DNA of 64,000 nucleotides, taken from positions 372,001-436,000 of the forward strand of contig JBGASU010000001.1 of NCBI GenBank assembly GCA_044229535.1, read 5' to 3'. Below, in pieces: positions 26,204-35,138 of the stretch (position 1 is the stretch's first letter; each line of letters starts with the position of its first letter). The position numbers were made by a program, and so were the translations under genes. Below the pieces are notes generated by a model. The model was given only the letters and a program-made list of their open reading frames with translations. It was not told the DNA's origin and did not search any database. This DNA is from CAZLFQ01 sp044229535. GTDB taxonomy: Bacteria; Pseudomonadota; Alphaproteobacteria; Rickettsiales; Midichloriaceae.

Positions 26204-26397
26204 TTATAATGCCTTTTTTTGTTATGCCTCGCACATAATATAACACTTATGTTACAACAATGTTAAGGTTGTGTTAAATAAATGTTAAATTGAACATATT
26301 GATATCCAGCTCTATATTGAATAGAGAATCTGTTTTAAGTTGCTAAATTAGCCAGATATAGGTATAAAAAATATAGAATGTTATTTCGAGTTTTTAG

Positions 26398-27654
26398 ATG
26401 GCGATTGAAATTTTAATGCCAGCATTATCCCCAACAATGACCGAGGGAAATCTGGCTAAGTGGTTGAAGAAAGAAGGGGATAAGGTAAAGCCAGGGGATG
26501 TGCTCGCAGAGATTGAAACAGATAAAGCTACTATGGAAGTCGAGGCTGTAGATGCTGGAACACTTGGAAAAATAGTGGTTCAAGCCAAAACTGAAGGTGT
26601 AAAAGTTAATCAACTTATTGCCGTATTATTAGAAGCTAATGAAGCTAAATCTGCGGTTGATGAAGTATTAAAAAAACATCAGGGTGCTGTAGCTGTTGCT
26701 GCGCCAGTTAAGCAAGAAGTAGCTCAAAAAGTTGAGCAACCTAAAGTGGTGAATGCGCCAGCTTCTGTTACACAATCATCCAACAGAGTATTTGCAAGCC
26801 CATTGGCAAAAAGAATTGCTGAACAGCAAGGAATTGATCTTTCTTCTGTGAAAGGCTCGGGTCCGCATGGAAGAATTGTTAAAGAAGATGTGTTATCATT
26901 TAAATCTGTGCCATCATTTGCTAATACTAATTTTAGTGTTGGTAGATCTAATGAGCAATATCGCTTAGTTCCAAATAGCAATATGCGAAAAGTTATTGCA
27001 AAGCGTTTGGTAGAATCAAAGCAAACAGTCCCACATTTCTATTTGACTGTTGATTGCCAACTTGATGAACTTTTAAAAGTTCGTGAGCAAATTAATGCGA
27101 AAGCTCCAAAGAATGGTGATAAGGCAGCATATAAAATTTCGGTAAATGATTTTATAATTAAAGCTTCGGCTCAGGCATTAAGAGCGTTTCCAAAAGCAAA
27201 TGCTTCTTGGAGCGATGAAGGAATAATGATTTATAACAACATTGATATTTCGGTAGCTGTAGCAATTGAAGACGGCTTGATTACACCAATCATCAAAAAT
27301 GCTGATCAGAAATCTCTGGCACAAATATCAGCAGAAATGAAAGATTTAGCAGCGCGCGCTAAAACTAATTCATTAAAACCAGAAGAATTCCAAGGTGGCG
27401 GATTTAGCATTTCGAATTTGGGAATGTATGGAATTAAACAATTTAATGCGATCATCAATCCACCACAAGCATGTATTTTGGCAGTTGGCGTTGGTGAAGA
27501 AAAACCAGTTGTGCGTAATGGCAAATTAGAAATTGCAACAGTTATGACTGTTACTATTTCTTGTGATCATAGAGTTATTGATGGTGCTTTAGGTGCGGAA
27601 TTAATTCAGGCATTCAAGAATTTCATTGAACAACCTGCTATGATGCTGGTCTAG
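26398..27654 (+). CDS. pdhC: Pyruvate dehydrogenase E2, dihydrolipoamide acetyltransferase, 418 aa
   Basis: E2 core of the pyruvate dehydrogenase complex, moving acetyl groups from E1 to CoA. The single lipoyl domain (1-75) has the lipoylated Lys43 in ETDKATMEVEA. An Ala/Val/Pro-rich linker follows, then the peripheral-subunit binding domain FASPLAKRIAEQQGIDLSSV (about 140-175). The catalytic domain ends with S-C-D-H-R-V-I-D-G-A (His391 and Asp395) and FKNFIEQPAMMLV. One lipoyl domain and this length are typical of alphaproteobacteria and mitochondria. lpdA follows after eight bases; the E1 genes are not in the window. Confidence 0.95.
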   Translation: MAIEILMPALSPTMTEGNLAKWLKKEGDKVKPGDVLAEIETDKATMEVEAVDAGTLGKIVVQAKTEGVKVNQLIAVLLEANEAKSAVDEVLKKHQGAVAVAAPVKQEVAQKVEQPKVVNAPASVTQSSNRVFASPLAKRIAEQQGIDLSSVKGSGPHGRIVKEDVLSFKSVPSFANTNFSVGRSNEQYRLVPNSNMRKVIAKRLVESKQTVPHFYLTVDCQLDELLKVREQINAKAPKNGDKAAYKISVNDFIIKASAQALRAFPKANASWSDEGIMIYNNIDISVAVAIEDGLITPIIKNADQKSLAQISAEMKDLAARAKTNSLKPEEFQGGGFSISNLGMYGIKQFNAIINPPQACILAVGVGEEKPVVRNGKLEIATVMTVTISCDHRVIDGALGAELIQAFKNFIEQPAMMLV

Positions 27655-27662
27655 GGGTCGAT

Positions 27663-29042
27663 ATGAAAGAATTTGACGTAATAGTAATAGGAGCTGGCCC
27701 CGGTGGATATGTAGCAGCGATTCGCGCTTCACAACTAGGTCTAAAAGCTGCTGTAGTTGAAAGAGAAAACCTTGGTGGCATTTGCTTGAACTGGGGGTGT
27801 ATTCCTACAAAAGCGTTACTACGTTCTGCAGAGGTTTATCACACTATGCAGCATTCATCAGATTATGGAATTAAGTGCGAAAAAGTTAGTTTTGATTTCC
27901 AAGCAATCATTGAGCGCTCAAGAGGAGTTTCTAAAAAGCTTTCAGGTGGTATTGGCCATTTGATGAAGAAAAATAAAATTACTGTTATCAATGGCACTGC
28001 GAAGTTGTTAGGTAATGGCAAATTAGCAGTTGATAAAGAAGAATACAAAGCGAAACACATTATTATTGCAACTGGTGCAAGAGCCCGCGAACTCCCAACT
28101 TTAAAACCAGATGGTAAAAATATTTGGACATATCGTGAAGCAATGACGCCTAAAGAACTTCCAAAATCACTAATTGTTGTTGGAAGTGGTGCTATAGGAA
28201 TCGAATTTGCAAGTTTCTATAACATGATGGGTGCAGAAGTAACTGTTGTTGAGATTATGCCACGAATACTTAGCGCTGAAGATGAAGAGATTGCCGCAAT
28301 CGCACATAAATCTTTTGAAAAGCGTGGCATTAAAATTCTAACTGGCACTGAAGTGTTAGAGGCTAAGACATCTGGCAATAAAGTTTCAGTAAAAGTTAAA
28401 GGTAAGGATGGTAAAGAATCTGTTCTTGTAGTTGAAAAAGTTATTTCAGCAGTAGGTGTTGTAGCAAATGTTGAAAATCTTGGCTTAGAAAAAACTAAAG
28501 TGAAATTAGAAAAAGGCTTCATTAAAACCAATGAATATTGTGCTACCGATGAAGCTGGAGTGTATGCAATTGGCGATGTTACATCACCACCTTGGCTTGC
28601 ACATAAGGCGAGCCATGAAGGAATCATTTGCGTGGAAAAGATCGCAGGTAAAAATGCTCACCCAATGAAACGTGAAAATATCCCAGGGTGCACATACTGT
28701 TATCCACAAATTGCTAGTGTCGGCCTAACCGAAGCAAAAGCAAAAGAGAAAGGTCTAAAAATAAAAGTTGGCCGCTTCCCATTTATGGCAAATGGCAAAG
28801 CTATAGCTCTTGGTGAAACTGAAGGTATGATCAAAACTATATTCGATGAAAAGACAGGTGAGCTGTTAGGTGCGCATATGATTGGTGCCGAAGTTACGGA
28901 ACTAATTCAAGGATTTGTAATTGGCAAAACTATTGAGTGCACAGAAGCTGATTTAATGCACACAATATTCCCTCACCCAACATTATCTGAAATGATGCAT
29001 GAGTCAGTGCTTGATGCTTACGGTAGAGTGGTACATTTTTAA
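27663..29042 (+). CDS. lpdA: Dihydrolipoyl dehydrogenase (E3), 459 aa
   Basis: FAD-dependent disulphide oxidoreductase that reoxidises dihydrolipoamide for 2-oxoacid dehydrogenase complexes. The FAD site is GAGPGGYVAA. The redox disulphide is Cys41-Cys46 in GGICLNWGCIPTKALL. The NAD site is VVGSGAIGIEFASFY, and the second FAD motif is YAIGDVTSPPWLAHKASHEG. The C-terminal dimer interface carries the His-Glu pair in FPHPTLSEMMHE. Transcribed with pdhC (eight-base gap), so this copy probably serves pyruvate dehydrogenase. Confidence 0.96.
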   Translation: MKEFDVIVIGAGPGGYVAAIRASQLGLKAAVVERENLGGICLNWGCIPTKALLRSAEVYHTMQHSSDYGIKCEKVSFDFQAIIERSRGVSKKLSGGIGHLMKKNKITVINGTAKLLGNGKLAVDKEEYKAKHIIIATGARARELPTLKPDGKNIWTYREAMTPKELPKSLIVVGSGAIGIEFASFYNMMGAEVTVVEIMPRILSAEDEEIAAIAHKSFEKRGIKILTGTEVLEAKTSGNKVSVKVKGKDGKESVLVVEKVISAVGVVANVENLGLEKTKVKLEKGFIKTNEYCATDEAGVYAIGDVTSPPWLAHKASHEGIICVEKIAGKNAHPMKRENIPGCTYCYPQIASVGLTEAKAKEKGLKIKVGRFPFMANGKAIALGETEGMIKTIFDEKTGELLGAHMIGAEVTELIQGFVIGKTIECTEADLMHTIFPHPTLSEMMHESVLDAYGRVVHF

Positions 29043-29093
29043 ACCAGTACAACATCATGAATTAACAACCATTTCAAGTAATTGGCTAATATC

Positions 29094-29122
29094 TTGCCAT
29101 TTGTAAGTTTATAGGCTAGAAT
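29094..29122 (+). promoter_or_regulatory. Sigma-70-type promoter of greA
   Basis: TTGCCA at 29094-29099 and TAGAAT at 29117-29122 with a 17-base spacer. The predicted start of transcription is near 29129, giving an 18-base leader that contains the CGGAGG ribosome binding site before the greA ATG. The tRNA-Arg gene downstream may share this transcript. Confidence 0.6.
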
Positions 29123-29146
29123 CCGTATGCAAAAAACGGAGGCTTT

Positions 29147-29626
29147 ATGTCTGCTAGATTTCCTATAACTCCTGAAGGTCATAAAAGACTTGAAAAAGAA
29201 CTTCATCATTTCAAAACAGTAGAACGTCCCGCTATTATTAAGGCCATAGCAGAAGCTAGAGCTCATGGTGACTTATCAGAGAATGCTGAATATAGTGCTG
29301 CGAAAGAGAAGCAGGGCTTTATAGAAGCTAAAATCAACGACCTTGAAGCCAAGCTTAGCAGAGCTCATGTTATTGATATTACTACGATTGATTCTGAACA
29401 CATACAATTCGGCGCGACTGTAAAAGTAGTCGATGAAGAATCGGATGTAGAAATTACATATAAAATTGTTAGTGACTTCGAAGCTGATATTGGTAAAGGC
29501 CATATATCTCACGGATCTCCAGTAGCGAAAGCACTCATAGGTAAAAAAATAGGCTCATCGGTCGAAGTTATAACTCCCAAAGGCACAAGATACTACGAAG
29601 TGTTAACTATTGAATATAAAGGATAA
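29147..29626 (+). CDS. greA: Transcription elongation factor GreA, 159 aa
   Basis: Rescues backtracked RNA polymerase by stimulating transcript cleavage. The N-terminal coiled coil has the family signature R-F-P-I-T-P-E-G-H-K-R-L-E-K-E-L, and the acidic tip GDLSENAEYSAAKEKQGFIE carries the Asp/Glu pair that acts in the polymerase secondary channel. The C-terminal FKBP-like domain ends with SPVAKALIGKKIGSSVEV. Length is standard. CGGAGG lies seven bases before the ATG. tRNA-Arg follows 21 bases after the stop. Confidence 0.96.
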   Translation: MSARFPITPEGHKRLEKELHHFKTVERPAIIKAIAEARAHGDLSENAEYSAAKEKQGFIEAKINDLEAKLSRAHVIDITTIDSEHIQFGATVKVVDEESDVEITYKIVSDFEADIGKGHISHGSPVAKALIGKKIGSSVEVITPKGTRYYEVLTIEYKG

Positions 29627-29647
29627 TTATAGTAATCCACTAACTAA

Positions 29648-29724
29648 GCACTCGTGGCTCAACTGGATAGAGCGTTGCCCTCCGGAGGCAAAGGTTGTGG
29701 GTTCAAATCCCGCCGAGTGCACCA
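29648..29724 (+). tRNA. tRNA-Arg (anticodon CCG)
   Basis: A full cloverleaf: acceptor arms GCACTCG (29648-29654) and CGAGTGC (29714-29720), D-arm GGCTCAACTGGATAGAGC, anticodon stem TTGCC/GGCAA around the loop CTCCGGA (anticodon CCG), and T-arm with GGTTCAAATCC. Discriminator A, and the CCA end is encoded. The opposite strand carries the last codons of the 29703 gene. Confidence 0.96.
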
Positions 29725-30701
29725 ATTTCTTTCCTTTCTACCAACAACATGTTCCCCCTACTTGCACATAAGGACATTGTGTTTATGGCATTAGATAGGC
29801 CTGATATAACAACCCCGCCAGACGGTAAAGTAATAGCTGTTGATGAAGTTGCATCCCCTGATTTATTAGCTGCCATTTCTATTGGAAGAGACTCTACGGC
29901 CTTCGCTTTAAAGCCAACTTGAGGAGTTACTTTGAGCCAAAAAGCTGAAAACCCACCTGCAGTAGCATCGCAAACGTTTTTTTGCTCATCGTCAATCAAG
30001 CAAACATCAGTATAATATTCTATATTGCGCTCTTCTATTCGATATGAATCTTTTGAATCATAATCAAAAACGGCACATTTTATTTTAGTGTTATTATATA
30101 ATTTCTGCAACTCTACAGCTTTAGATTTGAACATTGCACTAACATAGTTTGCATACAAATTACGAAATGTCTTATTGTTATCAAGTTCAGGTGTGATTAC
30201 TTGGATCTCAGTTTCTGTACCCATAACAAACTTCAACGTCCTTTTTATCAAATCTGGAAAAGCACTATTGCTTATAATAACAGTCTTTAGGCCATTATCA
30301 TCTCTGTATTCTAAAAACTTTTTCCATTCTTCTTTTGGGATAGAAAATGCAGGGATTGACCTGAAATCGCAAACATAGTCTTTACTAAGTTCTTCTACAA
30401 TATCTACACTAGGATTGAGAAAAATATCCACAATCTTTTTCCTAATAGTTGGATCTTTACTATTAGCAAAACCTAATTTACTTTCTAGGAAACCAAAAAC
30501 CGCTACTTCCCATAAAAATTCTGCAAACTCTTCATCATTAAAATTTTGTATAGTTTTAATTACCTCGTTCATGACCATATCTGTAAAAAGCACAGCTAAA
30601 TATTGGTGCATATGACCAGAAATTAAAGTTCTATCAAAATCAACAGCCACAAGTGAATAGTTTTTATTTTCGTCCAATATTTGATGCATAAACCAACCCA
30701 A
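29703..30701 (-). CDS. HAD-like phosphatase-type protein, 332 aa, candidate effector
   Basis: HAD motifs are recognisable: motif I V-A-V-D-F-D-R-T-L (near residue 19-27), motif II T-V-I-I-S-N-S (near 139), and a late acidic motif C-L-I-D-D-E-Q-K (near 235). A helical cap region lies between motifs I and II. The catalytic core thus covers about residues 15-260. The C-terminal 70 residues are of different character, with S-S-T-A-I-T-L-P at 286-293, a motif that recurs near the ends of two other proteins here. The last six codons and stop lie inside the antisense of tRNA-Arg. The start may be MGWFM or the internal Met5. The substrate is unknown. Confidence 0.7.
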   Translation of the reverse strand: MGWFMHQILDENKNYSLVAVDFDRTLISGHMHQYLAVLFTDMVMNEVIKTIQNFNDEEFAEFLWEVAVFGFLESKLGFANSKDPTIRKKIVDIFLNPSVDIVEELSKDYVCDFRSIPAFSIPKEEWKKFLEYRDDNGLKTVIISNSAFPDLIKRTLKFVMGTETEIQVITPELDNNKTFRNLYANYVSAMFKSKAVELQKLYNNTKIKCAVFDYDSKDSYRIEERNIEYYTDVCLIDDEQKNVCDATAGGFSAFWLKVTPQVGFKAKAVESLPIEMAANKSGDATSSTAITLPSGGVVISGLSNAINTMSLCASRGNMLLVERKEIGALGGI

Positions 30702-30816
30702 TAATTTTAGAGCAATCTATAACAATTATTTACAATCCAAAACATTATTTAATAGCTCTTGCCAGTATAAATTTCCTGTATAAAGTTAAATCCATGAAAT
30801 ACTTACCATTATCGAT

Positions 30817-31563
30817 ATGAAAAAATTTATTTTAGCTTTACTGCTGATCCTACCAATTAACCTATGTTTTGCAAAAACAAGTATAAAAGGCGAAGTAATC
30901 AAAATCGACATAGAAGGCAAAAAGCATGTGATGACAGTAAAATTCACCGATACCGAGACTAATAATCCTATTATTCCTGATGATTTAAAAACCATCCATA
31001 CAGAAAAAGTTCATCTATTGATAATCGACGATGCACTAGAAGATTATTCTCATATCCACCCTACCCCCTCTGAAGTTGCAGGTGAGTATATGTTTGAATG
31101 GCATCCTAAAAAAATGGCGCACTATAAAATTTGGGCAGATATCCATCCCATTAAAAGTGATACACAAGAATATGTCATAATAGATCTTAAAAATAAGGCA
31201 GCGAAAAAAGGGAAAGTAGATAGAAAAGAAATATCGGAAATATTAACGCAAGATATTGATTTTCAAATTACTTATTCTGACAAAAAGATCAAAGCTGGAA
31301 ATTCCACTATGATACACATAAGTATGACAAATAAAGACGGAGAAAAATTCACCAATCTTGAAGAGATAATGGGAGCGTATGCACATCTCGTAGCATTTTC
31401 TGAAGACTTCAAAACAATTGCTCACATACACCCTATGAACGAAGGATCTACTGACCTTTCTTTTCATTTTTCACCCTCTAAAAAAGGATTTTATAAGCTA
31501 TTCCTACAAATCAAAACAAATGGAGAAGAACGCTTTATCCCATTTGGAGTTAAAGTTTTTTAG
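30817..31563 (+). CDS. Periplasmic protein with duplicated His-rich (HxHP) YtkA-like domains, 248 aa
   Basis: A signal peptide is clear (MKKFILALLLILPINLCFA). Two related units follow, each with a single His near the start of a strand and an HIHP motif 13 residues later: V-H-L-L-I-I-D-D-A-L-E-D-Y-S-H-I-H-P (His66, 79, 81) and A-H-L-V-A-F-S-E-D-F-K-T-I-A-H-I-H-P (His190, 203, 205). After each motif comes a beta segment with F-x-W/F-x-P-x-K and YKI or YKL. These resemble YtkA-like immunoglobulin-fold domains found in bacterial metal-handling proteins. Metal (copper) binding is inferred from the paired His pattern. No metal operon is adjacent; it stands alone between convergent or divergent genes. 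Confidence 0.65.
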   Translation: MKKFILALLLILPINLCFAKTSIKGEVIKIDIEGKKHVMTVKFTDTETNNPIIPDDLKTIHTEKVHLLIIDDALEDYSHIHPTPSEVAGEYMFEWHPKKMAHYKIWADIHPIKSDTQEYVIIDLKNKAAKKGKVDRKEISEILTQDIDFQITYSDKKIKAGNSTMIHISMTNKDGEKFTNLEEIMGAYAHLVAFSEDFKTIAHIHPMNEGSTDLSFHFSPSKKGFYKLFLQIKTNGEERFIPFGVKVF

Positions 31564-31649
31564 TGAATTTAATTAGACTTGTTAATTTATTAACTAAATA
31601 TTAACCTTTAGGTAGTATAATCAATGTTGGTAAGTGTGCGAGGTTCATA

Positions 31650-32537
31650 ATGGCGTATAATTCTACTGAAGCTCAACAGAGTGGTTATACACTGGTTGAA
31701 CTTTCTATATCCATAATAATAATAGGCTTACTGATAGGCGCTATTACCGCTGGTACAACGCTAATGCAGCAAGCTGAGGTTAGAACCATCATTGCTGATT
31801 TAAGAAATTTTCAAACTTACTATTCAACTTTTAAAACAACGTATGATGCTGTACCAGGGGATTTTAAAGCCGCAGATACTTATTGGTCCGGCACCACGTG
31901 CCACGCCACTGTTTCTACAGCTTGTAATGGCGATGGCGACAATCTAATTAGATGGAGAGACGTAGCAACGACTGCTGCAGGTACTGGGGATGAGGCAGGA
32001 AGAGCTTTAAAACATCTTTCTCTTTCAGGAATAATGCCGTTTAGCATTGGCCAATTGACTGCTACTTATGCTGGTGGATTGAATGAGCTGAGCACCGCAA
32101 CACAACTAATTCCTCCATCAAGTAGTGTAAATGTAGCGAGCTGTATTTTTTTCGCTTATAACACAGTAGCGGTTGCGACTACTACAGATGCAATAGGAGA
32201 AAATGCCTCTGCCACAGGCTTCTTAGCTTCTCCTTGGGCTGCAACAAGCAAAAATGCTGTATTTATGGGAGCAAAAATTCAAACAGCAAATAAAAGCTGC
32301 GTCGAAGGAATAGTTACGCCAACTCAAGCATTTAATATAGATCAAAAAATGGATGATGGGGCATTTGATTCAAGTGGTAATGGTATTGGAACTAATACAG
32401 GGAATTTTAGAACTACATGGAATCTTTCTGTATATGGAGATGGTACAGATTGCCTAACATCTTTTTCCAGTGGGAATTATAATTTAACCGCTAAAAACAC
32501 CAGAAAAGGTTGCGTCATAGGCCTAGTTGTTGATTAG
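31650..32537 (+). CDS. Type IV prepilin / pseudopilin-like protein, 295 aa
   Basis: The class III signal sequence is clear: a short leader ending in Gly12, then Y-T-L-V-E-L-S-I with Glu at +5 of the mature protein and a 20-residue hydrophobic helix. PilD (41492-42253) should cut after Gly12. The residue at +1 is Tyr rather than the usual Phe. The rest of the protein (about 250 residues) is long for a major pilin, rich in Thr, Ala and Asn, and contains V-P-G-D-F near residue 68 and several Cys that may form disulphides. This profile is common in pilin-like proteins of intracellular alphaproteobacteria. It is about 10 kb from pilD and 25 kb from pilB-pilC. Confidence 0.82.
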   Translation: MAYNSTEAQQSGYTLVELSISIIIIGLLIGAITAGTTLMQQAEVRTIIADLRNFQTYYSTFKTTYDAVPGDFKAADTYWSGTTCHATVSTACNGDGDNLIRWRDVATTAAGTGDEAGRALKHLSLSGIMPFSIGQLTATYAGGLNELSTATQLIPPSSSVNVASCIFFAYNTVAVATTTDAIGENASATGFLASPWAATSKNAVFMGAKIQTANKSCVEGIVTPTQAFNIDQKMDDGAFDSSGNGIGTNTGNFRTTWNLSVYGDGTDCLTSFSSGNYNLTAKNTRKGCVIGLVVD

Positions 32538-32557
32538 GGTAACAAATTCATTTTTCT

Positions 32558-32586
32558 TTGACCTTATTCTAATCATGGTATAGTAT
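32558..32586 (+). promoter_or_regulatory. Sigma-70-type promoter of uppS-cdsA-dxr
   Basis: TTGACC at 32558-32563 and TAGTAT at 32581-32586 with a 17-base spacer, 30 bases before the uppS ATG. The three genes downstream are separated by three bases or overlap, so one transcript is likely. Confidence 0.65.
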
Positions 32587-32615
32587 ACTATGCTTAAATG
32601 AACACAGCTTGAAGC

Positions 32616-33296
32616 ATGAAAATTCCGCAACATATAGCAATAATAATGGACGGTAATTCACGCTGGGCAAAAAGAAATTCTGTAGCTGTGGCCAAAGGTC
32701 ATCAGAAAGGTTCGGAAGTTGTAAAACAAATAGCCTTATCATCAAAAAAACTAGGTATTAGTTACTTAACTGTTTATGCATTTTCTGCAGAGAATTGGAA
32801 TCGTCCTAAATCTGAAGTAAAAGCATTGATGTCATTGTTTAAACGATACCTAATAAAGGACGTTAAAGAGTTAATGCAAGAAAATGTACGTATTCGATTT
32901 ATTGGAGACAGGACAAAAATAGATCATGACATTCAGGATCTTATGGACAAGGTAGAAAAAGATACGGCTCACAATAAATTCCAATTCATTATCGCAATGA
33001 GCTATGGAGGTAGAGAAGAAATCAGGTCAGCAGCAATGAAATTTGCGAATGATTTAAAATCCAACTCTCTAAAACCCGAAGATTTTGATCAATATTTGTA
33101 CACTTCAGATATACCAGATCCCGATTTGCTTATTAGAACCAGTGGAGAATATAGAATAAGTAATTTCTTGCTTTGGCAATTGTCTTATTCAGAATTATAC
33201 TTTACTGATATTTTATGGCCTGATTTTACAGAGCAGCATTTAATAAAAGCGATCCAAGACTATTCAGTCAGAGATCGCCGTTATGGTTTAAGATAA
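32616..33296 (+). CDS. uppS: Undecaprenyl diphosphate synthase (cis-prenyltransferase), 226 aa
   Basis: Makes the C55 lipid carrier for peptidoglycan and other envelope polymers from FPP and IPP. The active-site motif I-A-I-I-M-D-G-N-S-R-W-A has Asp12; further family blocks are YAFSAENWNRP, IAMSYGGREEI and the C-terminal PDLLIRTSGEYRISNFLLWQ and YSELYF. Length is slightly below average but all catalytic blocks are present. The gene begins an operon with cdsA and dxr, an order conserved across bacteria. Confidence 0.95.
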   Translation: MKIPQHIAIIMDGNSRWAKRNSVAVAKGHQKGSEVVKQIALSSKKLGISYLTVYAFSAENWNRPKSEVKALMSLFKRYLIKDVKELMQENVRIRFIGDRTKIDHDIQDLMDKVEKDTAHNKFQFIIAMSYGGREEIRSAAMKFANDLKSNSLKPEDFDQYLYTSDIPDPDLLIRTSGEYRISNFLLWQLSYSELYFTDILWPDFTEQHLIKAIQDYSVRDRRYGLR

Positions 33297-33299
33297 AAA

Positions 33300-33965
33300 A
33301 TGAGATTAAAACAAAAAAACGAACTACTCGCAAGATTACTTTCAGCATTGGTATTAGTGCCTATAGTACTATTGATAGTTTATGCAGGAGGTATATACTT
33401 CCAAGTTTTGATCCTCTTCACTTGCATTCTAATGTCTTTAGAATGGTCAAGATTAGTTAGATCATCAAATGACACGTTAATGAGCAAAATCACTTGGGAT
33501 GTATTTGGTTTTTTTTATTGCACCCTACCGTGTTTATCATTGTTGTTCATTCGTGATTTACCAAACGGCTTTGAGGTGATGCTATGGCTGATCCTAAGTG
33601 TATGGGCAACTGATACAGGAGCATATTTTGTTGGTGTGAATTTACGTGGCCCAAAAATACTTCCATCTATAAGCCCTAAAAAAACTTGGTCTGGTTTAGT
33701 TGGAGGAATTATTTCATCTGCGTTAGTTGGTTACATTTTTCATACAAACAATCCAACATACCATATTAACTATTTCTATATTGGTTTTTTAATTGCTGTA
33801 GTATCTCAATTTGGAGACTTTCTTGAATCTGCAGTCAAAAGAAACTTCAATGTCAAAGATAGTGGTAATTTAATACCTGGGCATGGCGGCATATTAGACC
33901 GTGTAGATGGCGTGGTTACAACTGCCATATTTATTGCGATATTAGAGGTGTTATCTCTACAATGA
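33300..33965 (+). CDS. cdsA: Phosphatidate cytidylyltransferase, 221 aa
   Basis: Integral membrane enzyme forming CDP-diacylglycerol, the precursor of all phospholipids. Several hydrophobic segments are present, with the conserved SPKKTWSGLVGG and the family signature SQFGDFLESAVKRNFNVKDS followed by IPGHGGILDRVDG near the C-terminus. At 221 residues it is shorter than the E. coli enzyme, mostly at the N-terminus, as usual in Rickettsiales. Its stop overlaps the dxr start codon by four bases. Confidence 0.94.
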   Translation: MRLKQKNELLARLLSALVLVPIVLLIVYAGGIYFQVLILFTCILMSLEWSRLVRSSNDTLMSKITWDVFGFFYCTLPCLSLLFIRDLPNGFEVMLWLILSVWATDTGAYFVGVNLRGPKILPSISPKKTWSGLVGGIISSALVGYIFHTNNPTYHINYFYIGFLIAVVSQFGDFLESAVKRNFNVKDSGNLIPGHGGILDRVDGVVTTAIFIAILEVLSLQ

Positions 33966-35104
33966 AGAATGTATTGGTTTTGGGGTCTACAGGCTCTATT
34001 GGAAAAAGCACACTCGATATAATTAGGTTATATCCTGATAAATATAAAGCTACAGCTTTGGTAGCAAACAAAGACGTGCAAACACTAGCTCAACAGGCAA
34101 GAGAATTTAATGTTGAATCAGTTGCAATCGCAGATGAAAGTAAATTTCACGAACTTAAAGAATTATTAAGCGGTACAACAATACAGGTATCAGCTGGCGA
34201 AGAGGCTATATGTGATTTAGCAAGCAGAGACTATGATATTACAATGTCGGCCATAGTTGGTGTAGCAGGCTTAAAACCTACCATGGCATCCATTGCACAC
34301 TCTAAAGTACTAGCAATCGCTAATAAAGAAAGTTTGGTTTGTGCTGGCAATTTTATAATTGATGAGGCAATTAAATATAACACTAAATTAATCCCTATTG
34401 ATTCAGAACATAGCGCTATATTTCAAATCTTTGCTACAGATCAACTAGAGCAAATTAGTCATGTCACTATTACAGCATCTGGAGGGCCATTTAAGCATTT
34501 CAGCTTAGAACAAATGGCAAATGTCACTCCTGAACAGGCAATAAACCATCCGACTTGGAAAATGGGACCAAAAATATCAACCGATTGCGCGACATTATTA
34601 AACAAAGGTCTAGAAGTAATTGAAGCATGCGTTCTATTTCCTATAACACACTCACAAATAGATGTTGTTGTTCACTACGAATCTATAATACATGGAATGG
34701 TTCATTATACCGATGGCTCGACATTAGCACACTTAAGCTTGCCAGATATGAAATCTCCCATAGCATATGCTATGGCTCACCCAGATAGAGTATCTATTCC
34801 ATATAAACAACTAAAGCTTGATGAAATAGGAAAACTACATTTCTCAAAGCCAGATTATGTTAAATTTCCATTATTAAAACTATCTTTTGAGTCTTTAAAA
34901 TCTAGTTTGTCATCTAGAATCATTTTAAACTCTTCAAATGAAGTAGCTGTGAATGCGTTTTTAGGTAGGAAAATAGGTTTCTTAGATATTGCTAAGGTTG
35001 TGGATAACTCATTAAACAATATCAAATCTTCTAATCTCAATTCTCTACAAGATGTCCTAGAGTTTAACGAAGAAGTTATACTAAGAACTTTAGAAACAAT
35101 TTAG
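33962..35104 (+). CDS. dxr: 1-deoxy-D-xylulose 5-phosphate reductoisomerase, 380 aa
   Basis: First committed step of the MEP isoprenoid pathway, NADPH- and metal-dependent. The N-terminus has the nucleotide-binding GSTGSIGKSTLDIIR. The substrate and metal site shows ANKESLVCAG, PIDSEHSAIFQ and SGGPF, with the C-terminal NEVAVNAFL. Length is typical. It overlaps cdsA by four bases. The next gene on this strand is a secreted protease rather than rseP, which usually follows dxr. Having dxr means isoprenoid precursors may be made here rather than taken from the host. Confidence 0.95.
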   Translation: MKNVLVLGSTGSIGKSTLDIIRLYPDKYKATALVANKDVQTLAQQAREFNVESVAIADESKFHELKELLSGTTIQVSAGEEAICDLASRDYDITMSAIVGVAGLKPTMASIAHSKVLAIANKESLVCAGNFIIDEAIKYNTKLIPIDSEHSAIFQIFATDQLEQISHVTITASGGPFKHFSLEQMANVTPEQAINHPTWKMGPKISTDCATLLNKGLEVIEACVLFPITHSQIDVVVHYESIIHGMVHYTDGSTLAHLSLPDMKSPIAYAMAHPDRVSIPYKQLKLDEIGKLHFSKPDYVKFPLLKLSFESLKSSLSSRIILNSSNEVAVNAFLGRKIGFLDIAKVVDNSLNNIKSSNLNSLQDVLEFNEEVILRTLETI

Positions 35105-35138
35105 TTTGCATTTCATTATTTTTATTTAATCTTATTTT

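Noticed and set aside
28217..28627. A 136-codon minus-strand open frame inside lpdA
   Set aside because: Antisense shadow of the NAD-binding domain of lpdA; the real gene is certain.
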